Assembly: GCF_019279795.1 (NCBI RefSeq) | Contig: NC_056727.1 | Span: forward strand, 1,210,094,577-1,210,158,576 | Direction of reading: 5' to 3' | DNA length: 64,000 bases | From: Protopterus annectens | Taxonomy: Eukaryota; Chordata; Ceratodontiformes; Protopteridae | Shown: piece by piece, positions 11,700-21,129 of the stretch | How positions within the stretch are numbered: position 1 is the first letter of the stretch | Layout of the letters: each line of letters starts with the position of its first letter | Made by a program: the position numbers and the translations under genes | Notes under the pieces: model-generated | Seen by the model: the letters and a program-made list of their open reading frames with translations, nothing else | The model's database searches: none | Told to the model about the DNA's origin: nothing

Positions 11700-13430
11700 A
11701 GCTGTTGTTCCCAGCTATTATATATAGCACTGTTTGTGAATATGTATTTCTGACGTTTGTGTTATATACACACAGTGTTAGGCAGAGTGATTGTTTATAT
11801 TCTTGTTTGTTCTCATCTCCAGTTAAACATGTTTCATATTTCTAAAGACTTTTTGTTTTAATGGAAATAAAACACTAAATATATTTTCAAAACACCCATA
11901 TCCTTGATTAACTTAGAATGAACACACACAAAATTATGTACATCTTAAAAAACTGAAGTTGAACCCCCATAGGAGCAATTACCCCAAAATGCCAGCTGCT
12001 CCCACAGGCATTACCTAACCTAAAATTAAGATTACCAGTCCTAAAGTACATGCTACAGTCTGTGTTCTCACTTACATTGATTGCTGTCTGTTCTTTTCTT
12101 ATCTGTATTCCTCTCCCATATTTGAAAACAGCTTGTATTTTTTCAGAAAACATTAACTTTAATCTTAAGAAAAAGTGCACTGGCTATCTTGAAATAACAC
12201 TAAATTGTAGACTGTTCTATTAAATGCATTAAATTATTACGGCTACAAGGGAGGCTGCTATTTCTTACACACTTCCCATACTTTCACCCTTTATTTTTCA
12301 CTGAAATGCTTGCCAATGCATCTTTAAATTTTATCAAAAAGACTGCTCAGGACTCTCAGGATTAATTGCGTGTACCTACAGACAGCTCATCTCAATGGAA
12401 AAGTACTCAGTAATGAATCTTTATAAATTTCACTCAAAAAAGAATGTACAGCTGCCTTTGGCTGCAGACATCTTGACTCCCACTGAACATTTGCTAGTAG
12501 AAAAGAAAACAAGATAATATCTTTGCAGATGTAAGAAACTAAAGATTTTTCTTGGCTTTCATCATTTTGTCTTATTTGTAAAGCCTAGCCAAGGGTATGA
12601 ATCTATATATTTACACTTTTAAAAATAAAGGAAATATTTTAATTCTTCATATAACATAATCAGTATACTTTTATACCTCATCTCAACACTAGCGGCATGA
12701 GACCACGGCATATTAACGGTAAGCTTGCTTTTGTCCAACCTTTCTTCTGTTGTTATACTGTAAAGTCTATATTTCTTAGAACTAAAAAAGTACTTGCTTA
12801 CTTTATTATCCTTAACTTATATAACAGTCACTGAAAAAACTCCCCCTACATTTAATATACCCCTGACTATACATGACACAAAACTGCTTTACTGTATAAA
12901 CTATGCAGTTTATATCATGAACTGTTTTATGCATATACTTATAAGAACAAACATTGTTTTACTTACAGCTACCCCCCCCCCAAGTGTCCTTCTAAATATT
13001 AATAACATAAAGTGGTGTATATGCTTTACAGTCCACCCACAAGTTTAACAAATTTAACAAAAATTCAGTCTTTTTCAGCCACTTTTTCTTACAAAGCCAT
13101 ATTTCACGTATGTGATTGAAGCTTTAAAGTCTCCTCTTTATTCTCTAATTTTAGTGTTGCTGGTCTTGTTGCTGGTCACCTCCATCTACCAGCACCAGAC
13201 TCTGGACTGGTTCAAGTACAGTGTACTCTTGATTCTTCCAGTCAACTCCTATGCTTTTTCCTGTCTCTCAAGCATTTTCATTTGGAACACTGGAAAAAGT
13301 TTCAGTGGCAAAGTCTCTCAATGAAGTTTACTGTCAGAAGAATGAGAAGCAGAGTCCCCTTCTGCTTGCTGGCTCACTTTTTATTGGATATTTTTTTTAT
13401 GTTTTCCTTAGCCTGTTCTGCATCAAAAAT
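11700..13430. other. L1-1 inter-ORF gap, nothing recognised
   Basis: About 1.7 kb between ORF2 start and ORF1 end of the same L1. Typical L1 inter-ORF spacers are far shorter, so this probably holds an unrecognised insertion. A C homopolymer lies near 12971. The frames at 11908-12180, 12794-13048 and 13112-13324 show no motif. Confidence 0.4.
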
Positions 13431-13439
13431 GTATTTATT

Positions 13440-14010
13440 CTAAAGGAAAACAAATACTCTGAAGACAGCTAGATACAGCAGCTTAAATCTCACATCTAGA
13501 CATTCCCTGATTGCCGGGATAAAATTACTTCTCTTCTGCCTGGTGTACAGTGAATAATCATTTTCCACAAACACTCTGCTCTCTTCCTTTTTAGTTATTT
13601 TCCCTTCTGCCACAGTTTTGTCAGGATCAACTCTTTCTGCTCATATAATTACATATTTACTAATATATGTTAGATCTTGGATACTTTCTCATGGCCAGGC
13701 AAATCTTGTTGTGGAATACCAGTCCAGTTGCTTATTTATGCTGTCAAAAACTTAACACAGTCTATTTCATACAGTGGTAAAGAAGAAAATCTCAGGTTTT
13801 CTCTGCATGTTCTGTCTTCTACTTTTTTTTTAAATAGCTCTTCTTGAGAAGTTTTATACTCAGCCAGATTTTTCTTCCTTTCAACCTCTGATGTTTGCAG
13901 TTTTATCAGTTCACTTAAACAGCTAGTTAAAGCTTCTTCTATTTTTTCCAGCCTTTTGTTATTTGGGTTATGTTTTATTTATTTTAATCACCTCCGAGGA
14001 TATTTCCTCT
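13440..14010 (-). pseudogene. L1-1 ORF1 (coiled coil, RRM and C-terminal domain)
   Basis: Minus-strand frames match an L1 ORF1p-like RNA-binding protein. A coiled-coil segment (RLEKIEEALTSCLSELIKLQ) is followed by KKVEDRTCRENLRF, the counterpart of the LENRSRRNNLRI start of the RRM. Next comes a stretch ending ISNWTGIPQ. Further on, ENDYSLYTRQKRSNFIPAIR and LLYLAVFRV match the C-terminal domain pattern 'F.D(Y/F)S...Q.KR..F.P....LLYPARL.V'. Several frame changes and at least one in-frame stop separate these blocks. Upstream (5') the gene runs into a (TTTC)n microsatellite. Confidence 0.6.
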
Positions 14011-14140
14011 AAATTACTGGAAGCAATGTCTTGAACCTAAGCTAAAGCTTGAACTGTTTTTTGCTGAACAGCTATGGAATCCTTCCCAGTGTTTTTCATT
14101 CACCTTTTCTGGTTGATTTTCTTTCTTTTTTTTTTTCAAA

Positions 14141-14142
14141 TT

Positions 14143-14193
<51 letters not shown>
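14141..14193. repeat. (TTTC)n microsatellite
   Basis: About 13 units of TTTC on the plus strand (GAAA on the minus strand), at the 5' side of the L1-1 ORF1 remains. Confidence 0.9.
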
Positions 14194-14636
14194 AGCATCC
14201 AGGCAATGCATTTACTAGCCAGTAACTGAATTTTATACCCCCCCAAAAAACTGTTTCAATAACACTCGCTTTTTTTCAGTTTTTGTTTTCACAGTGGGAG
14301 ACCTGAATTCAAGCTGTTGGTCAGTGTGCAGCCTTCTTGGAAATCACCTTTATCCAATGATTTCTTGAACAAAAACATGAGTAAGGAAAGCAATTCAGTC
14401 CTATTTCATTCAAGGAAGTAGTAAGTTGTGTTTGACAAAATAGCAGTTTGCAATAAATTAAGAAGACAATTACATGTGATAAAACATAAATCATATCTGA
14501 GAATAGTATCTGCCTCCCCAACCCTCTCCCAAAAAAGACAGTTGCATTCTGTGTATCTGTGTCTCTAGTGTCTCAGTGTCAGATTGGACTGAGGGCACAA
14601 ATGGCCATGGTCATATATATCACATGGCTGCTGTCA

Positions 14637-14640
<4 letters not shown>

Positions 14641-14685
<45 letters not shown>
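14641..14685. repeat. (TA)n microsatellite, left of MITE
   Basis: About 22 TA units ending exactly at the MITE start. The tract resumes at 14950 on the other side, so the element inserted into a longer TA run. Confidence 0.9.
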
Positions 14686-14687
<2 letters not shown>

Positions 14688-14949
14688 GTCCATGTCATAT
14701 GGTCGACTGTTCATTTGACTGAAAGTTCATTTGGTCGACAGTTCATTTGATCGACAAGAATTATAGGTGGGGGGCTGCACCCCCCCACCCCCCAATGTGG
14801 GGGGCTGTGCCCCCCACACCCCCCCAACTATATATATCAACTCCAGGGTCGCACAACATTGGGGAAGGGGGCAAATTCTTGTCGATCAAATGAACTGTCG
14901 ACCAAATGAACTTTCAGTCAAATGAATAGTCATTATATGACATGGACCC
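14686..14949. mobile_element. 264-bp foldback MITE with about 76-bp inverted repeats
   Basis: Begins gggtccatgtcatat and ends atatgacatggaccc. The outer 76 bp on each side are inverted copies with only a handful of differences. Each arm contains repeats of GTTCATTTG separated by TCGAC-like hexamers at about 18-bp spacing. The centre is a G/C-rich block (G runs and C runs, 14768-14826). It sits in a (TA)n tract, consistent with a TA target as used by Tc1/mariner-like transposases, though the TA context makes the duplication impossible to verify. No coding capacity. Confidence 0.8.

Positions 14950-15022
<73 letters not shown>
14950..15022. repeat. (TA)n microsatellite, right of MITE
   Basis: TA dinucleotide tract with two TG interruptions, continuing the tract that the MITE split. 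It abuts the 3' end of the Penelope-like element. Confidence 0.85.
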
Positions 15023-15027
<5 letters not shown>

Positions 15028-15029
15028 CA

Positions 15030-15162
15030 TACTCCCCATGCATATCTCAAAAGACAACAAAAACAGATTCCCAACAGGAACAAAAAAACTTGGAAAATAA
15101 AGAAATGATCCCAACAACGACCTGGAAAACACCATCTTTATTGATAACAAAATGTTCCTTCG
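15030..15162 (-). mobile_element. Penelope-like element, 3' terminal segment
   Basis: Minus-strand 3' tail of the element whose body lies at 16434-18530. It reads 'caataaagatggtgttttcc' with a polyadenylation-like AATAAA, then pyrimidine-rich sequence ending at the TA tract. It is separated from the body by the CR1 at 15165-16432. Assignment rests on orientation, position and resemblance to Penelope tails. Confidence 0.5.
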
Positions 15163-16357
15163 ACTAAACCTGAACCTGATTGACTTCTTCAAATCAGTCT
15201 CCAGAGCCATGGACAAGGGTAAGGTGGTCCACACAGCTTATCTAGACCTTGCCAAGGCCTTTGACACCATCCCCCACTCTGGAATAATAGATAAACTTAC
15301 TAAGCTGGGCATTAATCTCTACGTCACCCAATGGGTTGCTAACTGGCTTACTAATAGAACCCACACTGTAAAAGTAGCCGACTCCAAATCCAGCTCCAGA
15401 CAAGTGACAAGTGGAGTACCTCAGGGTTCAGTCCTGGGACCACTCTTGTTTGGCATCTACTTCTCTAAAGTACAGGCCAACAGTAAGGGACTCTGGATAA
15501 TAAAGTTCGCAGATGACTACAAACTGGGAGCCATTATTGAATCCCCAAATGATGTGGATACTCTACAAAAGGGCCTTACAGAAACAGATGCTTGGTGCCA
15601 GAGCCATGGGCTCAAGCTCAATGCCAAGAAATGTATAGTTATCCCCTTTGGGAAAAAACATGTATCCATGAATTACCATATAGGAGGCAGTACACTAAAC
15701 ACCAAAAGTGTGATAAGAGACTTAAGGACACAGGTGGACAGTGGTCTCACCTTCGATAACCACATCGCCACAACAGTCAGGAAATCCTTCTATGTGGCAC
15801 ACCTCATCATTAAGAGCTTTTCATCCAGAAAAAAGGAGGTCATTGTCCCACTGTACTCATCCCTCATTAGACCCATTATAGAATACAACGCCCCATTTGG
15901 TATGTACCTCTCAAGACATCTGCAACAACTGGAAAGGCCGCAGAAGTACCTCACTAAAAGAATCACAGGCCTAAAGCAGATGCCCTATGCTGACCGCCTT
16001 AAAAAACTCCAGCTATACTCTGTCGCATATCGTCAACTCAGAGGCGATCTCTGCTTAACATACAAGGCCATGTCAAACCCAGAGCTGTTGGACATGCTAC
16101 ACTTAAAGAAATCCCAATCCCTCAGAGCCACACGCTCCAGGGTTCTAAACCTTGTCATCACAATAAACAAAACATGCTGGAGGGATAGGTTCTTGACCCA
16201 GAGACTCCCCAGACTCTGGAATAGATTGCCCATACATGTCAAGCAGAGTGTCTCTTTGGTCCTCTTCAAAAGGAACCTTGATGATTGGATGGGAGAAAGG
16301 AAATTCACCCCAGGGATCACGTCAGTCACCCTGCTAGACAGGGGTCCAGGGAAGTAA
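15152..16357 (+). CDS. CR1-type reverse transcriptase, 401 open codons
   Basis: Longest real coding frame in the window. It encodes the RT and C-terminal half of a CR1-clade LINE ORF2 protein, which reverse-transcribes LINE RNA at a nicked chromosomal site. Visible: motif A HTAYLDLAKAFDTIPH (residues 27-42), motif B SGVPQGSVLGPLLF (87-100), catalytic KFADDYKL (118-125), LKLNAKKC, then VRKSFYVAHLI, VPLYSSLIRPIIEYNAPFGM, RPQKYLTKRITGLKQM, LRGDLCLTYKAM and WRDRFLTQRLPRLWNRLP. Family proteins also have an N-terminal endonuclease; here it is lost by 5' truncation, so the first Met is accidental and residues before about LNLIDFF come from flanking sequence. No stop or frameshift in the retained part. 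It cannot transpose by itself without endonuclease, but it indicates a recent insertion. Confidence 0.85.
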   Translation: MFLRLNLNLIDFFKSVSRAMDKGKVVHTAYLDLAKAFDTIPHSGIIDKLTKLGINLYVTQWVANWLTNRTHTVKVADSKSSSRQVTSGVPQGSVLGPLLFGIYFSKVQANSKGLWIIKFADDYKLGAIIESPNDVDTLQKGLTETDAWCQSHGLKLNAKKCIVIPFGKKHVSMNYHIGGSTLNTKSVIRDLRTQVDSGLTFDNHIATTVRKSFYVAHLIIKSFSSRKKEVIVPLYSSLIRPIIEYNAPFGMYLSRHLQQLERPQKYLTKRITGLKQMPYADRLKKLQLYSVAYRQLRGDLCLTYKAMSNPELLDMLHLKKSQSLRATRSRVLNLVITINKTCWRDRFLTQRLPRLWNRLPIHVKQSVSLVLFKRNLDDWMGERKFTPGITSVTLLDRGPGK

Positions 16358-16432
16358 ATAGTGTGGGAAAAAATAGCCAGGGAATTGTTATGGGCTGATA
16401 GCCTAGTACCAACCTATGAACCTATGAACTTA
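15165..16432 (+). mobile_element. 5'-truncated young CR1 LINE (copy C) inside Penelope
   Basis: The full insert: truncated ORF2, a short 3' UTR ('ggctgatagcctagtaccaa') and a tail of two CCTATGAA octamers at 16413-16429. The octamer tail parallels the short tandem 3' repeats of known CR1 elements. It splits a minus-strand Penelope-like element, whose sequence resumes at 16434. No target-site duplication is evident, as usual for CR1. Confidence 0.8.
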
Positions 16433-16433
16433 A

Positions 16434-17030
16434 GAGCTTTCGCCAGTAATTGGCTTCATCAGAGTCAAAGAAACCTCTAACTACAACAGAATAAATAGTG
16501 AAAACATTTTTTACAAACACTTAATTAGTTAATTGATAAGCCAATCATCAGCCATGAAATAACATTAGGTGAACCGCCCTTAAAAAAAGTGCGTAGTGCA
16601 AATCATTTAATCTAAAACAAGTCAAAGAATCCATTTAACAATGCGTATAGTACCTAGCCAAATTTAAACATATCCACTAGGTTCCACAAACAACAAAATT
16701 GGTTGAAAAGTTTGAGTGAACATCTAAAAAAAATACTATAAAAATTTGTTCCATGAATTAAAAACATTGATATATAAAAAGAACATAGCAGCAGGCAATG
16801 CTGATAAACATACCCAAGCTGAAAAACCATTAGCTTTTAACTTTTGAAGTTTGAAACAATACCAAACTATGGTTTCAGACTTATTCAAAACACTATTACG
16901 TCCCCATAATGTACCTGTTCCGGGTACAAAATAAACATTGTACCCAGTATAGTAAATGTGCTAAATAATGTTATTAGATCTCTGCTTTAACATGGTAATG
17001 AGGGGAAATACCTTCATTAAGTCCTGGTGG
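16434..17030 (-). mobile_element. Penelope-like element, 3' untranslated region
   Basis: Minus-strand continuation after the GIY-YIG coding region. It is AT-rich and non-coding, ending with a hammerhead-like motif (16438-16462) next to the CR1 insertion point. Confidence 0.55.
16438..16462 (-). ncRNA. Hammerhead-ribozyme-like core
   Basis: On the minus strand: CTGATGA, A, then stem II GCC-AATTACT-GGC, then GAAA. These are the two invariant core boxes of a hammerhead ribozyme joined by a short hairpin. Penelope-like elements are known to carry such motifs in their terminal regions. Stem I/III pairing and the cleavage site cannot be confirmed because the CR1 insertion breaks the sequence right after GAAAGCTCTTAAG. 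Confidence 0.5.
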
Positions 17031-17990
17031 TCACGTGGCATTTAACCTCAATTGACACCTTGCTTCTTTGCTTTCAACAAGAAGTCTGTCATCACCACCC
17101 CTACAGATTGGGACCACCCGAACAATAACAAAGAAAATACATTTTTTAAAATTGGGACAACCAACACTATGATTGAATAGAGCATTGTGCCCATTTTTCC
17201 TTCTAATAGCCCTAAGATGTTCACCAATCATGTCCTTTAGCTTTCGGACAGTTTTTCCCACATAGAAAGCATGGCAACTGACACATGTGGCAACATAGAC
17301 CAACATCGTAGTATTACAACTACATCTCCCTGGGCATGATAAAGCATAATCATGCCCATGTATCACCACATATGGCCCATCATTAATGTAGTGACAAAAT
17401 TTACATGACCCACATTTGACCATCAAAGACTTATACCATCTATTTTTCTTGTCCTCCAGGATGTTTTTAATGATTTTCCCCCTACTGAATACCACCATGG
17501 GTTGAGCCCCCAACTTTGTCTTGGTGTATCCATTAAAACAAACTTGCCACAATTTTTTAAATTTTTTTTAGTTGTTTCAATAAGGGGAGTACACAAAGGG
17601 TTGTATTTTAAAACAAGTAAGTCAGAATTATCCCTTGTGGTAGTACCCACAGTTTTAATACCTGATGTTAAAGTAGGAGAAAAAGATGTGGACCTTTTGG
17701 AAACCACTTCACGTTTTGTATTTAAAACCAATTTTAGGGGATAATCTCTCTCTAAAAACATCCCTACTAAAGTGTACATCTCATCCAATAAAATCTTCTC
17801 ATCACTAACCAGTCTTGATAACCTCACCATTTGACCCTTAATAATGCCTTTTCTCTGATGGTGAGGGTGGCAACTATTGAAATGAAGTAGGGAGTTGGAA
17901 TATGTTTTTTTCCTGTGTATGTTACTTTGTAGCCCCTTATCAGTAATCTTGAGATGAATGTCAATATAATCTATTTAGGTCTGGTGCCAT
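17031..17990 (-). pseudogene. Penelope-like element: linker and GIY-YIG endonuclease region
   Basis: Minus-strand coding remains of a Penelope-like retroelement. In order: HLKITDKG and LLHFNSCHPHH (connector after RT), MVRLSRLVSDEKILLDEM with FLERDYP (the 'QFLRLRRIC...RGYP' region), then a cysteine-bearing region (CGSCKFC), and the GIY-YIG nuclease LVYVATC...AFYVGKTVRKLKDMIGEH, followed by HNALFNHSVGCPN. The GIY-YIG domain nicks DNA to prime reverse transcription. The VYVA...FYVGKT box, the R of RKLKDMIGEH and the downstream H-N residues are present. The element is broken overall; see the RT part at 18342-18530. Confidence 0.8.
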
Positions 17991-18031
17991 GTGTAGGTGA
18001 ATTTAAGGAAGGTAGTGGTATGGTTTAAGTA

Positions 18032-18341
18032 AACAAACGAAAAACAGATGCACGTAGGACCCTGCACGACCAAACAATAATGAATCCAAATAAGCAAAGC
18101 CAGCAAGTGTTGGTGGATGCAAAGTCCAAATAATTTATTCAAACATAAGGGACAAATCCCTCATGAAACATATAATCAGACCGGTTTCGGCTCAACAGAG
18201 CCTTCTTCAGTGAAAGTCAGATAGTAAATGCAATAACAAACCCAGTTCATATATATATATAAAACTGGAAAATCACATGAGAACCAATCAGAATACATAA
18301 TAAATAATTCAAAATTGGTCATTAAGACCAGGTGGGAACAA
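18032..18341 (-). mobile_element. 310-bp Penelope tail insertion with 12-bp TSD
   Basis: An insert flanked by perfect direct repeats atggtttaagta at 18020-18031 and 18342-18353. It interrupts the RT coding region of the older Penelope copy exactly between VEYLNH (right) and the connector (left). On the minus strand it has no long frame, a hammerhead-like core (18184-18210), then 'tgaataaattatttggac' and a 3' end near 18032. It reads as the 5'-truncated 3' tail of a second Penelope-like element. Confidence 0.75.
18184..18210 (-). ncRNA. Hammerhead-like core in the nested Penelope tail
   Basis: Minus strand: CTGAAGA, A, stem II GGCTC-TGTT-GAGCC (5 bp), GAAA, CC. It has the same layout as the motif at 16438-16462, including the extra A before stem II. 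One core base differs from the CTGATGA consensus, so activity is doubtful. Confidence 0.4.
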
Positions 18342-18530
18342 ATGGTTTAAGTACTCTACAAATGTTTTAACCTCCTCCTCATTGCCTTTCCACAAAATAA
18401 GAACATTGTCAAGGAACCTATTGTACATCAGAATATTTTGCATAAAGTTAGTGCAAAAAATATGGGATCTTTCCCAATGCAACAAGACCAAATTTGCATA
18501 GACAGATAGATATGGTGGTGCTGAAGCCAA
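18342..18530 (-). pseudogene. Penelope-like element: RT fragment
   Basis: Minus-strand RT remnant: a segment like PPYLSVYANL (the 'MGSPLAP.LAN' motif), then YNRFLDNVLILWKGNEEEV, the palm motif usually written RYIDDIFFIW, and FVEYLNH. It is truncated on its 5' side at about 18530, and its 3' side is cut by the 310-bp insertion. Collinear with the connector and nuclease at 17031-17990. Confidence 0.75.
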
Positions 18531-18534
18531 AAGT

Positions 18535-18665
18535 TACAGTTAAAGTTGTATGCACACTACCAGAATCTGTTCAATTGCCTCCTGATTTTGACACAAAGAG
18601 TTTAACTGATTATTTTATTTCCAGGTTGGACATGAATGCTCCACAAGTAATAATATGACATTAAA
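18535..18665 (+). mobile_element. Fragment shared with the DIRS-like element's 5' ORF
   Basis: About 130 bp nearly identical to 31440-31575. Both translate to PDFDTKSLT(E/D)YF(V/I)SRLDM and flanking residues. It lies head-on against the truncated Penelope RT. A fossil fragment of the same retroelement family as at 31384. Confidence 0.6.
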
Positions 18666-18669
18666 TGCA

Positions 18670-20000
18670 CACAACAACTATTCCAAAATTAAATATATTT
18701 CTTCCAGTACAGTGGGGCATATTTTCTTTACCTAGAGAAGTGAGATCATAAAATTAATATATGAATTGAAATTAGACATCTATTTTGATTGTTCTAGATA
18801 TTGGCTAGTAAGAGTAGGTACCAGGCTTCTAGACAGTGTTTAGATGCCAAGAACCTGTGATGCAAAAGGCTTTGAAGACTGAAAATTAGGCACAAGATAA
18901 ATAATAAAGCACGAAGAAGTACAGACGTTGAACATGAAACTAAGTAATCTAAGCTACCCAACGACCATAACATCCTCATAAACTAGACGGAACACAGATA
19001 TTTAGTGCACAATATATGTTTAGAAGGTGGACTGGAGAAGTGAATTCAACAAACAGGAAGCAATGAATCAATTTATGTGAAATTACAGATGCAGTATGTT
19101 AGATAATTTACTCTTTAAAGTAAACCTCAAAGCTGGAGAAAAAATATCCATTCAATTTTGGTAGCAAAATTATGAACTGGCAGACCTCCAGTGTTTGTTT
19201 TAGCATAGGTGATATAAACTAGCTGGACTTACCTGCAGCAGTTTTACATGAGTACAATCCTGTGTACTTCAACAAGTGATACATGAGTACAATCCTGAGT
19301 ACTTCAACAAGTGACTGGAAGGTATTCAAGACAGATTACAAGAGGCTCTTCTCATTCTGTATGCTTGCTCTCCAGGAACCTATACCACCACAACAATTAT
19401 TTTAATTGTTGTAGTCCTTGAACCCCCTTCCACTTCTATAATAGTTATTTTAATGCTGGTGATTTGGAGGACCTCCCATCCCACCTCATGTCTGTGGTCA
19501 CATGCTTACTTCCCTCATATACAGCACCAGTGGTGCGATGCTGACATAGTTGGGTATGTGATGTGTGCATATAGTATACCTGAGTGATTACTGCATGTGC
19601 TGTATTAATAACATATTTCCATGCATTTTTCATACTGTTGGGTCACCATGGCACTGTACATCTTTAGTGTAATCTAGCAGCATGCAAAGCATGTTGTACT
19701 CCCTGAAGCAGGTATCAGGGTACTGTACAGAGAAGAAAAAACTTGGCAGGATAGAGTCTCTCCCTTCCATGCTCCACTACCTACCAATGATAGAGTGCAT
19801 ATTACTGGCAAAAAGCACGCAACTATTAAGGCAATTGCTCCAGAGTTACCACCATAACAGTGTCTGGTAAAACTTTTGTCTCACAACAGCTCTGTGATAA
19901 GAGTTGAATCCCAATCTCCACTCAGTATCTGTCCGGAGTCTGTCTGGTTTCATCTCACTTACAAAATTATTCTGGTTGATTGGTTGTACAGACACACACA
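18670..20000. other. No gene recognised; short tandem duplication
   Basis: Unclassified AT-rich sequence. A 35-bp unit starting acatgagtacaatcc is tandemly duplicated at 19246-19280 and 19281-19315 with one or two differences. No coding or element ends seen. Confidence 0.5.

Positions 20001-20002
<2 letters not shown>

Positions 20003-20072
<70 letters not shown>
20003..20072. repeat. (TA)n microsatellite
   Basis: About 35 TA units preceded by a short (CA)n at 19990-20002. The Tyr-Ile frames reported across it are artefacts. Confidence 0.9.
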
Positions 20073-20074
<2 letters not shown>

Positions 20075-20139
20075 TGCAGGTATGTTTGTGTTGTGACTGA
20101 AGAAAGTCCAAGAAGGATCAGTTTATTTACTTGATTGAC

Positions 20140-20878
20140 CATAAGAGACCTTGGGACACAGGTGGACAGTAGTCTCTCCTTTGATAATCACATCACCACA
20201 GTGGTCAGAAAATCCTTCTACGTGGCTCATCTCATCACAAAAGGATTCTCATCCAGAAAAAAAGAGGTCATTGTTCCCCTCTACTCATCACTCATTAGAC
20301 CCATTATAGAGTACAATGCCCCTTTTGGTATGTACCTCACAAGACATCTACAACAACTGGAAAGACCACAGAAATACCTCACAAAGAGGATTACTGGCCT
20401 CAAACAGATGCCCTACGTAGACTGTCTCAGAAAACTACAGCTTTACTCCATCACATATCGCCTACTCAGGGGCGATCTCTGCCTAACATACAAAGCTATG
20501 TCAAACCCAGAGCTGTTGGACATGCTCCACTTAAAGAAATCCTAATCCCTCCGAGCTACACGCTCAAGGGACCTAAACCTTGTCACCACAATAAACAGAA
20601 CATGCTGAAGGGATAGATTCCTGTCCCAGAGACTTCCCATACTCTGGAACATACTACCTATCTATGTCAAACAGAGTTCCTCATTAGTACTCTTCAAGAA
20701 AAATCTTGATGATTGGATGGGTAATAGGAAATTCACCCCAGGGATCATTTCTGTGGCTCTGCTCAACAGGGGCACAGGAAAATAATTTTCTTGGGTGGCG
20801 AAAGCCAGGGTACATTTTTTGTCTAGGCTTATCTAGGCCCTAGGGCCAGTAGCTTAGTACCTACCTATGAACCTATTA
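20140..20878 (+). mobile_element. CR1-type LINE, 5'-truncated (copy D)
   Basis: Closely similar to the second half of copy C. It starts at the IRDLGTQVDSSLSFDNHI block and keeps an open frame to 20545 (VRKSFYVAHLITKGFSSRKK, IEYNAPFGMYLTRHLQQLER, LRGDLCLTYKAMSNPELLDM). After a stop the C-terminal region continues to a 3' UTR and an octamer tail at 20861-20878. Differences from copy C are mostly scattered substitutions, so both are relatively recent members of one family. Confidence 0.8.
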
Positions 20879-21129
20879 AGTAGAATAAAATAAAAAGCAG
20901 TATAGCATGCACCTGGCCACAGGACTGTGTGGTCCTTCCTACCATGAATCAGGAATAGAAATATATATACAGTGCAGAGGAAAGCTAATTTGCAATCTTC
21001 TTTGCTATGTGTCATGGTGTCATACAAGGTAGGTAGTCTTTGTGACTATATATAGCCTGGCCATGCAACTCATAGAGTTTAGAAGGTGGATTTCCCACCT
21101 CAACGTGATGAAGGCTATACTGCTTGCCC

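Larger units (their letters stand above)
7053..14010 (-). mobile_element. Long degraded L1 LINE with ORF1 and ORF2 (L1-1)
   Basis: A minus-strand L1 read from about 14010 down to 7053. Its 3' end is an oligo-T run on the plus strand at 7048-7056, next to an AATAAA-type signal ('aacaactttattaaattatc' on the plus strand). The same 3' sequence ends the L1 copies at 23345 and 39243, which defines the family. ORF1 remains lie at 13440-14000 and ORF2 remains from 11690 to about 7880. Two later insertions interrupt it: a MITE at 7389-7703 and an L2-like tail at about 9630-10098. Many stops and frame changes; old and inactive. Confidence 0.8.

Noticed and set aside
16033-16329. 98-codon minus-strand frame opposite the CR1 RT
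   Set aside because: Shadow of the real plus-strand ORF; no motif.
15156-16434. Target-site duplication around CR1 copy C
   Set aside because: Only a few matching bases at the junctions. CR1 elements usually lack clear duplications.
14559-20134. Tyr-Ile repeat frames around 14600-15230 and 19850-20130
   Set aside because: Translations of (TA)n tracts.
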